Shown: positions 1 through 8,711, numbered from the stretch's first letter. The stretch is DNA of 64,000 nucleotides from M0027 sp021713415 (GCA_021713415.1 JAKJJQ010000007.1:1-64000), one strand, 5' to 3'. Notes: a model not told the origin generated them from the sequence alone. Program-made: numbers and translations.

Positions 1-113
1 TTTCCTTAGGATTGCTAAAAAAAGAAGATTCATTTAAAGCAAGTATTCGAAGAAAACAACGAAAAGCTGCTGCTTGTACAGACTACTTAGCTAAGGTAGT
101 TGCTGAAAATTAG
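1..113 (+). CDS. ISAs1-family transposase, C-terminal fragment (5' partial)
   Basis: Frame 3 is open from base 3 to the TAG at 111-113 and encodes the last 36 residues of a transposase. The tail carries an FKA(S/G)(I/L)RRK-RKAA-(D/N)YLA pattern. This matches the C-terminus of H-repeat-associated/ISAs1 DDE transposases (E. coli YhhI/YbfD type) as recalled. The catalytic core lies upstream of the window, so whether the element is active cannot be judged. The identification rests on a short but characteristic tail. Confidence 0.8.
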   Translation, partial: SLGLLKKEDSFKASIRRKQRKAAACTDYLAKVVAEN

Positions 114-127
114 ATGCGTTTACCCTG
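1..127 (+). mobile_element. Right end of an ISAs1-family (H-repeat-like) insertion sequence, truncated by the window edge
   Basis: The window opens inside a transposase reading frame that stops at 111-113. Directly after the stop comes ATGCGTTTACCCTG (114-127). That stop-then-terminus arrangement, with the element ending in CCCTG, is how I remember the right ends of ISAs1/H-repeat elements. The base after 127 returns to the coding frame of a large surface protein, so the element appears to be inserted in that gene. The left end and the target-site duplication lie outside the window, so the insertion boundary is inferred from one side only. Confidence 0.8.
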
Positions 128-3100
128 TGGTATAGATGATTCCAATAGTCTAAATGTGATAATTAATGTGACAGCTGAGAATGATGCACCTTTTCTTGAA
201 AATGATATTTTTCAACAAGTTGGTGGTGATATTGACGGTCAAGCGGCTAGTGATGCAGCAAAAGAAATTGCCATTAGTTCAGATGGCAGTATTGTTGCAT
301 TAGGTGCAGCTTTAAATGATGGCAATGGGGTAAATGCAGGCCATGTTCGTGTGTTTCAATATGATGGTAGTAACTGGCTTCAATTAGGTAATGAATTAGA
401 TGGTAGTTCTGCTGGTGATTTATTCGGTGTTTCAGTTTCTTTAAGTGCCGATGGTAGTCGTTTAGCAATAGGAGCAAATCAAAACGCTACATTTGGTGGT
501 TCAGGTAATGGTTATGTGCATGTATTTGATTATAATGGTACAAACTGGCTTCAAACGGGTTCAGATATTATTGGTGAAGGCTTAAATGATTTCTTTGGTG
601 TGGAAGTATCATTAAGTGATGATGGTAATACTTTGGCAGTCGGCGCTAATCAAAATAATGGTAATGGTTCAGACAGTGGTCATACGCGTATTTTTACATG
701 GAATGGTTTAGCTTGGAATCAGTTGGGTTTAGATCTTGACGGTGAGGCTTTAGGTGATCAGTTTGGCTGGTCGTTAAGCTTTAGTTCTAATGGTAATCGC
801 TTAGCAATTGGTGCAGTTAATAATGATGGAGCTCAAGGGGTTGATAGTGGTCATGTTCGAGTATTTGATTGGGATGGTACAGTTTGGAGCCAAATAGGTT
901 CAGATATTGATAGTGAAGCACCTTATGATTGGTCTGGATTTGCAGTCTCTTTAAGTGATGATGGTAGTCGTTTAGCTGTCGGTGCTTATGTTAATGAGGC
1001 TGGGCAGGTTGTTATTTATGATTATGATGGTACTAATTGGGTTCAAGTAGGTGCAGATATTACGGGTGAGGCATTGGCAGATGCTTCAGGTCAAAGTGTG
1101 CTTTTAAGCGGTGATGGTTCTCGAGTATTTATTGGTGCGCCAAATAATGATGGTGGTGGTAATAATAGTGGTCATGTGCGCATTTATGATATTTTATCAT
1201 TAACACCAGTTACTTATATTGAAGATGCAGCGCCAGTTGTGATTCAATCAGCGTTTCCATTTGTTATCGAAGATCCAGATGATACATTGATTGAGACAGC
1301 AAGCATTGCAATTACAAATTATGTTAATGGTGAAGATTATTTGGATTATATCTCAATTGCTGGTATTAGCGGACTATTTGACACATCAAGTGGTATTTTA
1401 ACCTTAACGGGTAGTGCTAGTTTACTAGACTATGAAACCTTACTATCAACGGTGACTTATGAAAACTTTTCTGATACACCAACCTTAACGCAGCGAGAAA
1501 TTGAGTTTCATGTATTTGATGGTGATGCTAATTCAAATACCATTAGTGCATTAGTTGATATTATGCCAACAAATGATCAGCCGCTTTTAGGCGCTAATAC
1601 GTTTAATCCGTTTATACAATTAGGTAATGATATTGAGGGTGAAGCACTAGATGACCGCTTTGGGCGTGCAGTTGCTGTAAGTGGTGATGGTTTAAGCATA
1701 GCAGTCGGTGCAATTCGCAATGATACACCTGGCAATAATAGTGGTCAGACGACAGTTTATCAATGGGATGGTGCAAATTGGCTTACTGTTGGCCTTCCAA
1801 TCGATGGGGACTCAGGTGGTGATCAAAGTGGGCGCTCAGTTGCTTTAAATGAAGATGGTACAATTCTAGCTATAGGCGCCACACATGATGATGGAGGTGG
1901 TAATAATAGTGGTCATGTACGGATATTTCAATGGGATGGCATAAATTGGCTACAAATGGGGTCAGATATCGATGGTGATGCTGCAGGCGATCAATCTGGT
2001 TCGACAATCGCTTTAAATGATAGCGGTGATCGTGTTGTTATTGGTGCGAGAAACCATGATACCAACGGTAGTAATAGTGGTCAGGTTAGAGTATTTGAAT
2101 TTGATGGTGCTAATTGGAATCAAATAGGTAATGACTTAGATGGTCAAGCAACTAATGATCGTTTTGGTTTCTCTGTTGCTATGAATGCTTTGGGTGATTA
2201 TATTGTTGTTGGTGCTTATACGAATGATGATGGCCCAGGTAATAATGCAGGTCAAGTGCGAATCTATCGTTTTAATGGTAATCAATGGATTCAAGTTGGA
2301 GATCCAATTAATGGTGATTCTGGTGGAGATCAATCAGGCTATTCAATTGCAGTAAATGCTAAAGGTAATCGTATAGCTATCGGTGCAATCAATGATGATG
2401 ATGGTCCAGGCAATAACTCTGGACATGTACGTGTTTTTCAATGGACGGGGGTTATGTGGAGTCAAGTTGGCAGTGATATTGATGGTCAGGCAGCCGGCGA
2501 TAATTCAGGCATTAGTGTAGATTTAAATTCAAGTGGTAGTCGCGTAATTATCGGTGCAAGACATAATGATGATGGTGGCAGTGATAGTGGTGAGATTAGA
2601 GTTTATGATTTTGATGGTTTAGATTGGAATTTATTTACAGAGATTAATGGTATCGAGGCAGATGAAGAGTTTGGTTTTGATGTAGCGATCTCTGATGATG
2701 GCAATAGATTTATTGTCGGGGCTCATCTTCATGATAATAATCGTGGCGTGGCACGTGTTTATCAAGCTCAAGCCATTGATTATTTTGAAAATGATGCAGC
2801 TAAATTTGTTTTTAATGATGCTGAAGTTATGGCTGTTGAATTAGGCCAAGATATTACAGAGATTGTATTTGAAGTCACGAATGTATTTGATGGTAGTGAT
2901 GAGCGGCTAATTATTGATGGTGAAGCAATTGCATTAACCGACCTTAATACAGGCATAACGCTTATTAATGGTTATGGCTATACCGTTAATGTGTTGGGAA
3001 ATATTGCTACATTAACGATTACGGCAACTTTAACTGAGTTAGAAACACAAACCTTAATTGATAATGTTTTATACCAGCATATAGGGGATGATCCAACTGA

Positions 3101-5258
3101 AATCATCAAAGAAATATCGATTACAAGTCTAACGGATAATGGTAGTAGTAATAATACAGAACTACCCGATATTTCAGCAAGCTTTAACTTAATTGCTATT
3201 AATGATCCACCAACGCTAAGTATTTCATCACTTGGTCCAATTAACTATTTGGAAAATGATCCTGCGACATTATTATTTTCAGGTAGTGATGTCTCTATGC
3301 CAGAGTCAAGCCAAAGCTTACAAGCATTTACATTGGTTGTCGATGGTGTTTTAGATACGTTAAATGAAGTATTAAGCATAGATGGCAGCGATATTGCTCT
3401 GGTTAATGGCAGTGGTACGACACTGATAAATGCTCTAAGTTATACCGTTAGCGTTTTAGCTTCAACGGCAACGATTAATATTACAGGTGGCACTTTATCA
3501 GAAGTTGATGCTGAAACATTATTTAATGCGATTTCTTATCGTCATTTAAGTGATGACCCAACAGATGGGGTGCGTGTTGTTTCGATTACTGAAATTACCG
3601 ATGATGGTGCAATGCCAAATGGTGGCAATGATACATCAAACTATGCCTATGCAACAACGATTGATATACTAGCAGTTAATGATCCTATTGATATTGACCT
3701 CCTCCCAGCAATACCACTTGTTATTCATGAAGCAGAAAACATTAGTTTTAGAAATATCCAAATCAATGATTTAGATTCAGGGATGATACAGGGCCTGGAT
3801 GATATGACAGCAAGTTTCTATTTTGATATTCTACAGGTGCCTTATGGTATTGTTGAGTATAGCACTTTACCAAGTGTGCTAATGAATTACTTTGGTGATG
3901 GTTCTGGAAATGGTTTTGATCATCGAGTTGAGCTAACAGGTACTAGAGAAGATGTAGAGGCTATTTTAAACACTATCAGTTACACACCTATTTTATCGAA
4001 TACCATTGAGCAAAACCATCGATTGATTATCAATGTGACAGATAATGGTCATACGGGTGTTGATGAAGATACCTTACTTCCTGAAGAGACAAGCGATACG
4101 ATAATTATCGGATTTAAAATTAGTAATCTAACTCCAGATTTTGTAGAGCGCTCTTATTTCTTAGCACCACAAGAGCAGCCACAGTATAGTTTAGCCTATC
4201 AACATGCTAATCAATTTGAGCAATTACCAGCTTTGATACTTAAGCCTATCGCATTTGATTTATCGAATAATCAAAGTATGATTATCCGTATCAATGATGC
4301 AATTATTACTTCGGGGAAAGGTAGTTTATCAGACCCTTATGTAATAGAAATCTCGAATCAAAGCCCCGTCTATTTATTTAGCCACTTTAGCCATCCAGCA
4401 GTAAGCTTAGAAGTTATGCCTTCCAATGATCAAATTGGGGCGTTACATGCTAGAGTTAATGGGGCTGAAAATCATATTATATTTATGCCAAATGCCAATA
4501 TTGAAGATCAGGGTGAATATAAAATTACCTTATTAGATGACACTACAGTTAGTCAGGAAGTTTATTATAAGATTAATAGTCGTGAAGCTATGTATATAGC
4601 AAATACAAATGCTCAAATACCTCAAGGAGAGTATATTAGTTTGTCAGCAGGTAATAATGATTTTAATCATTTAGTTAGTAGTCGTTCTCTTGAAGATATT
4701 CAAAGTTTAGAACGTGACTTTCAAGGCGCATTAGCAATTAATGAGCCATTAACTTCCTTAGAAAACATTATCTCTCGTTTAATGCTTACCTCAACTGAGC
4801 TAGATGGTATTCAGATAGAATCAGTTGTTAATTTTGTTATTAATCAATCAAGTCAATTTAATTTAGCGATAGATGACTTAGCTTCTCTTTGTACACAAAT
4901 GATTTTAGATTCGGAAAATACAGATAGAAGTATAGTAATAGATTCAATTATTGAAAATGACAACATTCATCAGGATGAAATTCAATCGATTCATAATTTA
5001 TTATCTAAGGCGGATCCAGTCGCTGCTGAACAATTATTAGAAAAATTAAAAGCATCTAATTCTGAGAAAGCTAAGTCATTACTTAAAGAGACTGAAGTTT
5101 CTATTGTTAATCCTAGTTACCTACGTGAAGTGAAGTCATTGATCTTATCTGATAACATCGACACCACAAATAAGACGATAGATGACAAAGAGATGATTAA
5201 TCGTTATCAAATTGAGCAAACTAAGCAACAGTTATTGAGCTTATTTAAGGATAAATAG
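114..5258 (+). CDS. 3' part of a giant FG-GAP/cadherin-like surface protein, interrupted by an IS
   Basis: The open frame gives 1714 residues, but its first ATG (114-116) lies inside the IS terminus, so codons 1-5 are IS-derived. The native sequence resumes in mid-protein: residues 11-26 look like the end of a cadherin/VCBS-type repeat closing in NDAP. Residues about 33-363 hold six units of roughly 56 residues of the type W-x-Q-x-G-x-D-I-D-G...S-x-D-G-x-R-x-A-I-G-A...G-H-V-R-V, as in FG-GAP beta-propellers. Residues about 363-500 are cadherin-like, ending NDQP. Residues about 500-888 hold seven more propeller units. Cadherin-like blocks follow (about 888-1035, 1036-1193, 1193-1338; NDPPTL, NDPIDI junctions). 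The last 370 residues are unassigned and become helical and charged. No RTX nonapeptides, LPxTG or membrane segment is visible. It is probably an adhesin-like surface protein that has lost its N-terminus and export signal here. Confidence 0.75.
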   Translation: MRLPCGIDDSNSLNVIINVTAENDAPFLENDIFQQVGGDIDGQAASDAAKEIAISSDGSIVALGAALNDGNGVNAGHVRVFQYDGSNWLQLGNELDGSSAGDLFGVSVSLSADGSRLAIGANQNATFGGSGNGYVHVFDYNGTNWLQTGSDIIGEGLNDFFGVEVSLSDDGNTLAVGANQNNGNGSDSGHTRIFTWNGLAWNQLGLDLDGEALGDQFGWSLSFSSNGNRLAIGAVNNDGAQGVDSGHVRVFDWDGTVWSQIGSDIDSEAPYDWSGFAVSLSDDGSRLAVGAYVNEAGQVVIYDYDGTNWVQVGADITGEALADASGQSVLLSGDGSRVFIGAPNNDGGGNNSGHVRIYDILSLTPVTYIEDAAPVVIQSAFPFVIEDPDDTLIETASIAITNYVNGEDYLDYISIAGISGLFDTSSGILTLTGSASLLDYETLLSTVTYENFSDTPTLTQREIEFHVFDGDANSNTISALVDIMPTNDQPLLGANTFNPFIQLGNDIEGEALDDRFGRAVAVSGDGLSIAVGAIRNDTPGNNSGQTTVYQWDGANWLTVGLPIDGDSGGDQSGRSVALNEDGTILAIGATHDDGGGNNSGHVRIFQWDGINWLQMGSDIDGDAAGDQSGSTIALNDSGDRVVIGARNHDTNGSNSGQVRVFEFDGANWNQIGNDLDGQATNDRFGFSVAMNALGDYIVVGAYTNDDGPGNNAGQVRIYRFNGNQWIQVGDPINGDSGGDQSGYSIAVNAKGNRIAIGAINDDDGPGNNSGHVRVFQWTGVMWSQVGSDIDGQAAGDNSGISVDLNSSGSRVIIGARHNDDGGSDSGEIRVYDFDGLDWNLFTEINGIEADEEFGFDVAISDDGNRFIVGAHLHDNNRGVARVYQAQAIDYFENDAAKFVFNDAEVMAVELGQDITEIVFEVTNVFDGSDERLIIDGEAIALTDLNTGITLINGYGYTVNVLGNIATLTITATLTELETQTLIDNVLYQHIGDDPTEIIKEISITSLTDNGSSNNTELPDISASFNLIAINDPPTLSISSLGPINYLENDPATLLFSGSDVSMPESSQSLQAFTLVVDGVLDTLNEVLSIDGSDIALVNGSGTTLINALSYTVSVLASTATINITGGTLSEVDAETLFNAISYRHLSDDPTDGVRVVSITEITDDGAMPNGGNDTSNYAYATTIDILAVNDPIDIDLLPAIPLVIHEAENISFRNIQINDLDSGMIQGLDDMTASFYFDILQVPYGIVEYSTLPSVLMNYFGDGSGNGFDHRVELTGTREDVEAILNTISYTPILSNTIEQNHRLIINVTDNGHTGVDEDTLLPEETSDTIIIGFKISNLTPDFVERSYFLAPQEQPQYSLAYQHANQFEQLPALILKPIAFDLSNNQSMIIRINDAIITSGKGSLSDPYVIEISNQSPVYLFSHFSHPAVSLEVMPSNDQIGALHARVNGAENHIIFMPNANIEDQGEYKITLLDDTTVSQEVYYKINSREAMYIANTNAQIPQGEYISLSAGNNDFNHLVSSRSLEDIQSLERDFQGALAINEPLTSLENIISRLMLTSTELDGIQIESVVNFVINQSSQFNLAIDDLASLCTQMILDSENTDRSIVIDSIIENDNIHQDEIQSIHNLLSKADPVAAEQLLEKLKASNSEKAKSLLKETEVSIVNPSYLREVKSLILSDNIDTTNKTIDDKEMINRYQIEQTKQQLLSLFKDK

Positions 5259-5338
5259 ATATCATAAGTTTGAAATATTTGAAAAATAATATAATATTAT
5301 CTATAGGTCTAAACTATCTTTATAAAGAGAGATTTGAT

Positions 5339-5767
5339 GTGAGATACTTTAAAATAATAAGTTTAATTATCATTGTTATGATTGGTTTTTATCCGCCCTT
5401 ACAAGCACAAACTTCAACAACAGAGCAGTTTAGATGCCCTAATGGCCATATTGTTAAGTTAGGTGATAGTGTTAGTACAGTTGTTAAAGCTTGTGAGAGT
5501 AAAAAAACTGATCAAAAAGGTTATTTAGTTGCGAGGCCTTCTGTGATTCGTTGGAGTAAAATGACTACACAAGTAACCTATGATAAAAATAATCAGCCGG
5601 TGAAGACTCAAAAAATCAAAGAAAATCATGCCATTGTTATGATTCATGATCAAGATGGTAAAAATGTGATGGCATTTCAGTTTTTAAATGATCAATTGGT
5701 GAGTATGATTCCTGGCGATAAACTACCACAGAAAAGCAAAGTATTACAACCAAAGAAAATGGATTAA
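5339..5767 (+). CDS. Small exported DUF2845-like protein
   Basis: 142 residues from a GTG at 5339, chosen over an upstream TTG (5270). The GTG is preceded by AAGAGAGA and begins a clean signal peptide: a basic start, a hydrophobic core rich in I/V, and a likely cleavage after Q-A about residue 23. The mature part has the RCPNG...V-x-L-G-D-S-V-x-x-V-x-x-A-C pattern of DUF2845-type periplasmic proteins, with two cysteines that could form a disulfide. Function unknown; the family label comes from motif memory. It follows the surface-protein remnant by about 80 bases with no visible terminator between. Confidence 0.6.
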   Translation: MRYFKIISLIIIVMIGFYPPLQAQTSTTEQFRCPNGHIVKLGDSVSTVVKACESKKTDQKGYLVARPSVIRWSKMTTQVTYDKNNQPVKTQKIKENHAIVMIHDQDGKNVMAFQFLNDQLVSMIPGDKLPQKSKVLQPKKMD

Positions 5768-5899
5768 ATATGTTCCTTTAGCTCTATTTTGTTACCTTAA
5801 GGGTCTTTTATATAAAATAGATAACTTATTTCTTCTACATCAAAATATCTGCCATAACGACATATAGTAGCTTCTTATGTTTATTGAGTTTTTAAATAA

Positions 5900-5918
5900 A
5901 ATCGCTACACTAGCGATT
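5900..5918. promoter_or_regulatory. Perfect 19-bp dyad upstream of the alpha/beta hydrolase
   Basis: AATCGCTA - CAC - TAGCGATT forms perfect 8-bp arms around a 3-base centre. It ends 27 bases before the hydrolase ATG and no T-run follows it. The position fits an operator or a 5'-UTR hairpin better than an intrinsic terminator. The rest of the 5768-5945 gap shows nothing else convincing. Confidence 0.4.
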
Positions 5919-5945
5919 AATAGTGAATGAGTTAAGATATTCGAT

Positions 5946-6593
5946 ATGCAACAAAAAGATAAAGAAACGTATTTAATTGATGGCGCAGTAGGCAAATTGG
6001 AAGTTGCACTGGATAGCCCAAATGAGATTAAAGATGATCAATTAGTGGTTGTAATCTGTCATCCGCATCCACTGTATCAAGGTACAATGGAGAATAAGGT
6101 TGTAACAACGGTTTCTCGTAGCTTTAATCAGTTGGGTATATTAAGTGTGCGCTTTAATTATCGAGGTGTGGGTCAAAGTGAGGGAGAATATGCCGATGGT
6201 ATTGGTGAAGTCGATGATTTAGTTGCTGTGGTTGAATGGTTAAGAAGGCAAAATAAGGCTCAAAAAGTTATTCTAGCAGGTTTTTCATTTGGTGGGTCAG
6301 TTGCTTATAAAGGTGCAAGTCGCATTGATAATGTTATTCACCTATTAACCATTGCACCTTCAGTTATTCATTTTGATTTAAAAGAAGCACAAGAACCTTA
6401 TGTACCATTTTTGGTGATTCTAAGTAAAGATGATGAAGTTGTACCTGCAAGTGATACATTAGATTGGCTAACAAAAGAGTTTAATCAAGCTTTTTCGTTG
6501 ATTAGTTTAATGGCTGCTGGACATTTTTTCCATGGTCGTTTAGTTGAGTTAAAAAATGAAATTATCAATCATTATTCATTACGGCTTGGTTAA
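5946..6593 (+). CDS. Alpha/beta hydrolase (COG2945-like)
   Basis: 215 residues, a single-domain cytoplasmic alpha/beta hydrolase with no signal peptide. The N-terminal HPHPLYQGTMENKVV block and the following RFNYRGVGQSEG block are typical of COG2945-type predicted hydrolases. The nucleophile elbow GFSFGG puts the serine at residue 114. D163 (or D162) in LSKDDEVVP and H193 in AAGHFFHG complete a plausible catalytic triad. The substrate is not known for the family; esterase or short acyl-ester hydrolase is the general expectation. It stands alone, preceded by a dyad at 5900-5918 that may regulate it. Confidence 0.8.
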   Translation: MQQKDKETYLIDGAVGKLEVALDSPNEIKDDQLVVVICHPHPLYQGTMENKVVTTVSRSFNQLGILSVRFNYRGVGQSEGEYADGIGEVDDLVAVVEWLRRQNKAQKVILAGFSFGGSVAYKGASRIDNVIHLLTIAPSVIHFDLKEAQEPYVPFLVILSKDDEVVPASDTLDWLTKEFNQAFSLISLMAAGHFFHGRLVELKNEIINHYSLRLG

Positions 6594-6683
6594 TCATATG
6601 ATTCATCGGATATTTTAATATTTCTATTGATTATATTTGTTTATAGTTTAGCATCAATTTTATAATAACTATTTGTGCATGAA

Positions 6684-6706
6684 TAGAATTTTAAACTAAA
6701 ATTCTA
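6684..6706. promoter_or_regulatory. Perfect 23-bp AT-rich dyad between the hydrolase and the membrane-protein gene
   Basis: TAGAATTTTA - AAC - TAAAATTCTA is a perfect 10-bp inverted repeat around 3 bases, ending 35 bases before the next ATG (6742). The geometry matches the 5900-5918 dyad (3-base centre, just upstream of a start), although the sequences differ. It could be an operator or a weak hairpin; no U-tract follows, so an intrinsic terminator is unlikely. Confidence 0.4.
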
Positions 6707-6741
6707 ATTATAAAGTGATAGTTTTATTTAAGGATATCTTC

Positions 6742-7185
6742 ATGAATATGCCAAGAAGGCCTAAATCATTAACCAATGCAATTAAGATCTTAGCGGTTTG
6801 GTTAGTTATCGTCTTTGTGATTGAAATGATTCAATTATTTGTTCATGGTGTGCCTCAAGTGGCCAATTTTGGCGCTGCAAAAGAGACTTTAACGGTACAG
6901 TTTTATATATTAATTTTAATTATTGTATTGGCCGTTCAATATTTATTTTTATTAGGATTATGGTGGGCTCAAAACTGGGTTAGAATGCTTTATCTTATTT
7001 TATTTGCTATTGGATTTTTAGGTTTTTTGTATTCGTTAGCCTGGCGTCCAGTACTCGATCAAGGGCAGATGTTTTCATTAATTATCACGACGATTAGTTG
7101 GATACTAAATTTTTATTTGATTATAAAATTGTTTAATAAATCAGCATCTTTATGGTTTAAGTCAGCAAAGTTAGAGAAAAAATAA
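6742..7185 (+). CDS. Four-helix inner-membrane protein, function unknown
   Basis: 147 residues from ATG 6742, chosen over an in-frame GTG at 6715 because AAGGA sits 8 bases upstream of the ATG. Four hydrophobic segments are visible, at roughly residues 14-35, 53-78, 84-104 and 110-135, with a basic N-terminus (MPRRPK) and a basic C-terminus (KSAKLEKK), as in a small inner-membrane protein. I do not recognise a family. The gene converges with the lipoprotein gene 4 bases downstream, leaving no room for a classical terminator. Confidence 0.65.
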   Translation: MNMPRRPKSLTNAIKILAVWLVIVFVIEMIQLFVHGVPQVANFGAAKETLTVQFYILILIIVLAVQYLFLLGLWWAQNWVRMLYLILFAIGFLGFLYSLAWRPVLDQGQMFSLIITTISWILNFYLIIKLFNKSASLWFKSAKLEKK

Positions 7186-7189
7186 TATG

Positions 7190-7612
7190 TTATTGTGACG
7201 TTTGTTTTGACTGGAGTTGTTTAGGCTTTGCTTTAGGTTGAATAATTGAAGTACTACAATGATAGCCAATACCTGTGATTAATACATCACCATAAAATGG
7301 AATCCCTAAAAAAGTGCTTTGATGTGATTTTTGTTTGATAAGTTCAATATAGTTGATACGCATGTCCATTGCACGGTTACGAACCGTATTATAAGCACCA
7401 ATGGTTAAATCTTCATTTGAAGTAAAAAGATTTCTAAGCATAAAGCCCTCTTCTGATACAATTGGGCCAACATATTGGCATTGTGTTTTTATTGGGGGTG
7501 TATTTGCAACTTTAACAGACTCTGCATTTTGTTCTAAGGCCCTAGGTGGCATAAATGTACAGCCCGTTAAATATAGCGTTAAAGGAATGATTGTAAGTAT
7601 TGATTTAAACAT
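7190..7612 (-). CDS. DUF4156-like lipoprotein
   Basis: 140 residues. The N-terminus is a lipoprotein signal: MFK, a hydrophobic stretch, then the lipobox LTGC with the modified cysteine at residue 18. The middle part (CQYVG...NDLT-like...N-x-x-R-N-x-A-x-x-x-x-x-N-Y-I-E-L) follows the pattern of DUF4156/RcsF-like small outer-membrane lipoproteins, where an NYI-type motif precedes a variable tail. A later cysteine in GIGYHC could pair with the one in CQY. No function is established for the family. The start codon overlaps nothing, and a short ORF on the other strand here is a shadow. Confidence 0.65.
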   Translation of the reverse strand: MFKSILTIIPLTLYLTGCTFMPPRALEQNAESVKVANTPPIKTQCQYVGPIVSEEGFMLRNLFTSNEDLTIGAYNTVRNRAMDMRINYIELIKQKSHQSTFLGIPFYGDVLITGIGYHCSTSIIQPKAKPKQLQSKQTSQ

Positions 7613-7769
7613 AGTATATTAATATTGTTAATAGCGGATATAGTTAAAATTAGCATGGAATGATTATTTTGTGAAATATCATCGTTTGTACTGATTACAT
7701 TAATCACGACAATTTGATTAAATAAAATACAGCGAAGTAACACATTTTACTTTAAGTTTGGATTTCAGC

Positions 7770-7778
7770 TGGTATACT
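7770..7778 (+). promoter_or_regulatory. Extended -10 promoter candidate for folE
   Basis: TGGTATACT is a TGn-extended -10 (TATACT at 7773-7778, five of six matches to the consensus). No good -35 stands upstream (best TTTAAG at 7751). Transcription would begin near 7785, about 28 bases before the folE ATG. The rest of the 7613-7812 gap is plain AT-rich sequence. Confidence 0.5.
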
Positions 7779-7812
7779 TTAGACTTCAATTGAATTCCAA
7801 ATAGGTAAATAG

Positions 7813-8466
7813 ATGAGTTTTGATGCGATAAAAGATGCTGATGTTGAGATAATGGATACTTTAGATATCACAATAAATCAATCAAATAGAGAAGCTACGA
7901 TAAAAAGACCAACAAAAGAACAAGCAGAAGCTGCCGTTAAAACTTTGTTATCTTTTATAGGGGAAGATATTAATCGAGAAGGCTTACTCGATACACCGAA
8001 GCGCGTGGTAAAAGCTTATCAAGAATATTTTTCAGGTTATAGTCAAGACCCTAAAACAGTCCTAGCGCGTACATTTGAAGAAACATCAAATTATGATGAT
8101 ATCGTATTATTAAAGAATATGCGCCTAGAATCACACTGTGAGCATCATATGGCACCAATGATAGGGATTGCACATGTTGCTTATTTGCCTAATAGCCGAG
8201 TTGTTGGTATTAGTAAAATTGCTCGTGTTGTTGATATCTATGCAAAACGCTTACAAACTCAGGAAGTACTAACAGAGCAAATTGCTTCAGTAATTTATGA
8301 AGAATTAGAAGCCAAAGGGGTTGCAGTTATTATTGATGCTAAGCACCAGTGTATGACGACACGCGGTGTTCATAAGAGCCAAACAAGCACAGTGACAAAG
8401 AGTTTAAAAGGTGTTTTTAAGGATAATACTCATTTACGTGAGGAATTATATCGTTTAATTTCTTGA
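7813..8466 (+). CDS. folE: GTP cyclohydrolase I
   Basis: 217 residues, the usual length for FolE. It converts GTP to 7,8-dihydroneopterin triphosphate, the first step toward tetrahydrofolate, and forms a cytoplasmic decamer. The active-site zinc ligands are visible: C109 and H112 in ESHCEHHMAP and C180 in KHQCMTTRGV. The GISKIARVVDIYAKRLQ(T/V)QE segment and the RGV motif are also canonical. The N-terminal 25 residues are a variable extension. It appears monocistronic, with an extended -10 promoter upstream and an AT-rich hairpin downstream. Confidence 0.95.
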   Translation: MSFDAIKDADVEIMDTLDITINQSNREATIKRPTKEQAEAAVKTLLSFIGEDINREGLLDTPKRVVKAYQEYFSGYSQDPKTVLARTFEETSNYDDIVLLKNMRLESHCEHHMAPMIGIAHVAYLPNSRVVGISKIARVVDIYAKRLQTQEVLTEQIASVIYEELEAKGVAVIIDAKHQCMTTRGVHKSQTSTVTKSLKGVFKDNTHLREELYRLIS

Positions 8467-8495
8467 AATATAATTAAATTTACTAATTAAATCCA

Positions 8496-8532
8496 TGCTT
8501 ATTATTGCGATAGCACAAAAAAATAATAAGCA
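8496..8532. terminator. AT-rich hairpin after folE (possible terminator)
   Basis: TGCTTATTATT (8496-8506) and AATAATAAGCA (8522-8532) are perfect 11-base inverted repeats around a 15-base loop, starting 30 bases after the folE stop. The stem has few G-C pairs and no run of T follows on the plus strand, so termination is only a possibility. Symmetry around an operator or a transcript-stability element is the alternative. Confidence 0.3.
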
Positions 8533-8681
8533 CATAAATATAAAAAACAATTTGTAAATCATCTGCTTAATAGTTTATGAGTCTAGGGTGTCAATTATTA
8601 TTTATCCATTAATTTGCTGATAAATTTGCATTTTTGGTTATTTTTTGATCTAATTCTATTAATCTTTTTTAAAGATAGATG

Positions 8682-8711
8682 TTTAACGTTTGGTTTTGTA
8701 TTTTGTATAGA
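8682..8711 (+). promoter_or_regulatory. Sigma70-like promoter candidate for clpS-clpA
   Basis: TTTAAC (8682-8687) and TATAGA (8706-8711) are separated by 18 bases and lie 35 bases before the clpS ATG. Both boxes are imperfect but well spaced. In the 8467-8746 gap the only other structure seen is the folE-side hairpin. Confidence 0.4.

Noticed and set aside
114..128. ATG 114 as the natural start of the 1714-residue protein
   Set aside because: It lies within the terminal sequence of the insertion element and the following coding sequence starts inside a repeat domain, so the real start must be upstream of the IS.
274..477. Minus-strand frames inside the repeat region (also 2136-2333)
   Set aside because: They mirror the GAT/GGT/AAT-rich FG-GAP codons on the other strand, have no ribosome-binding site and look like shadows.
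6592..6603. AATCATATGATT palindrome just after the hydrolase gene
   Set aside because: A 12-bp palindrome without a loop or T-run in AT-rich DNA; too weak to list as a terminator or an operator.
7401..7622. Plus-strand frame opposite the DUF4156-like lipoprotein
   Set aside because: It is the antisense of the lipoprotein, which has a clear lipobox; the frame has no family pattern.
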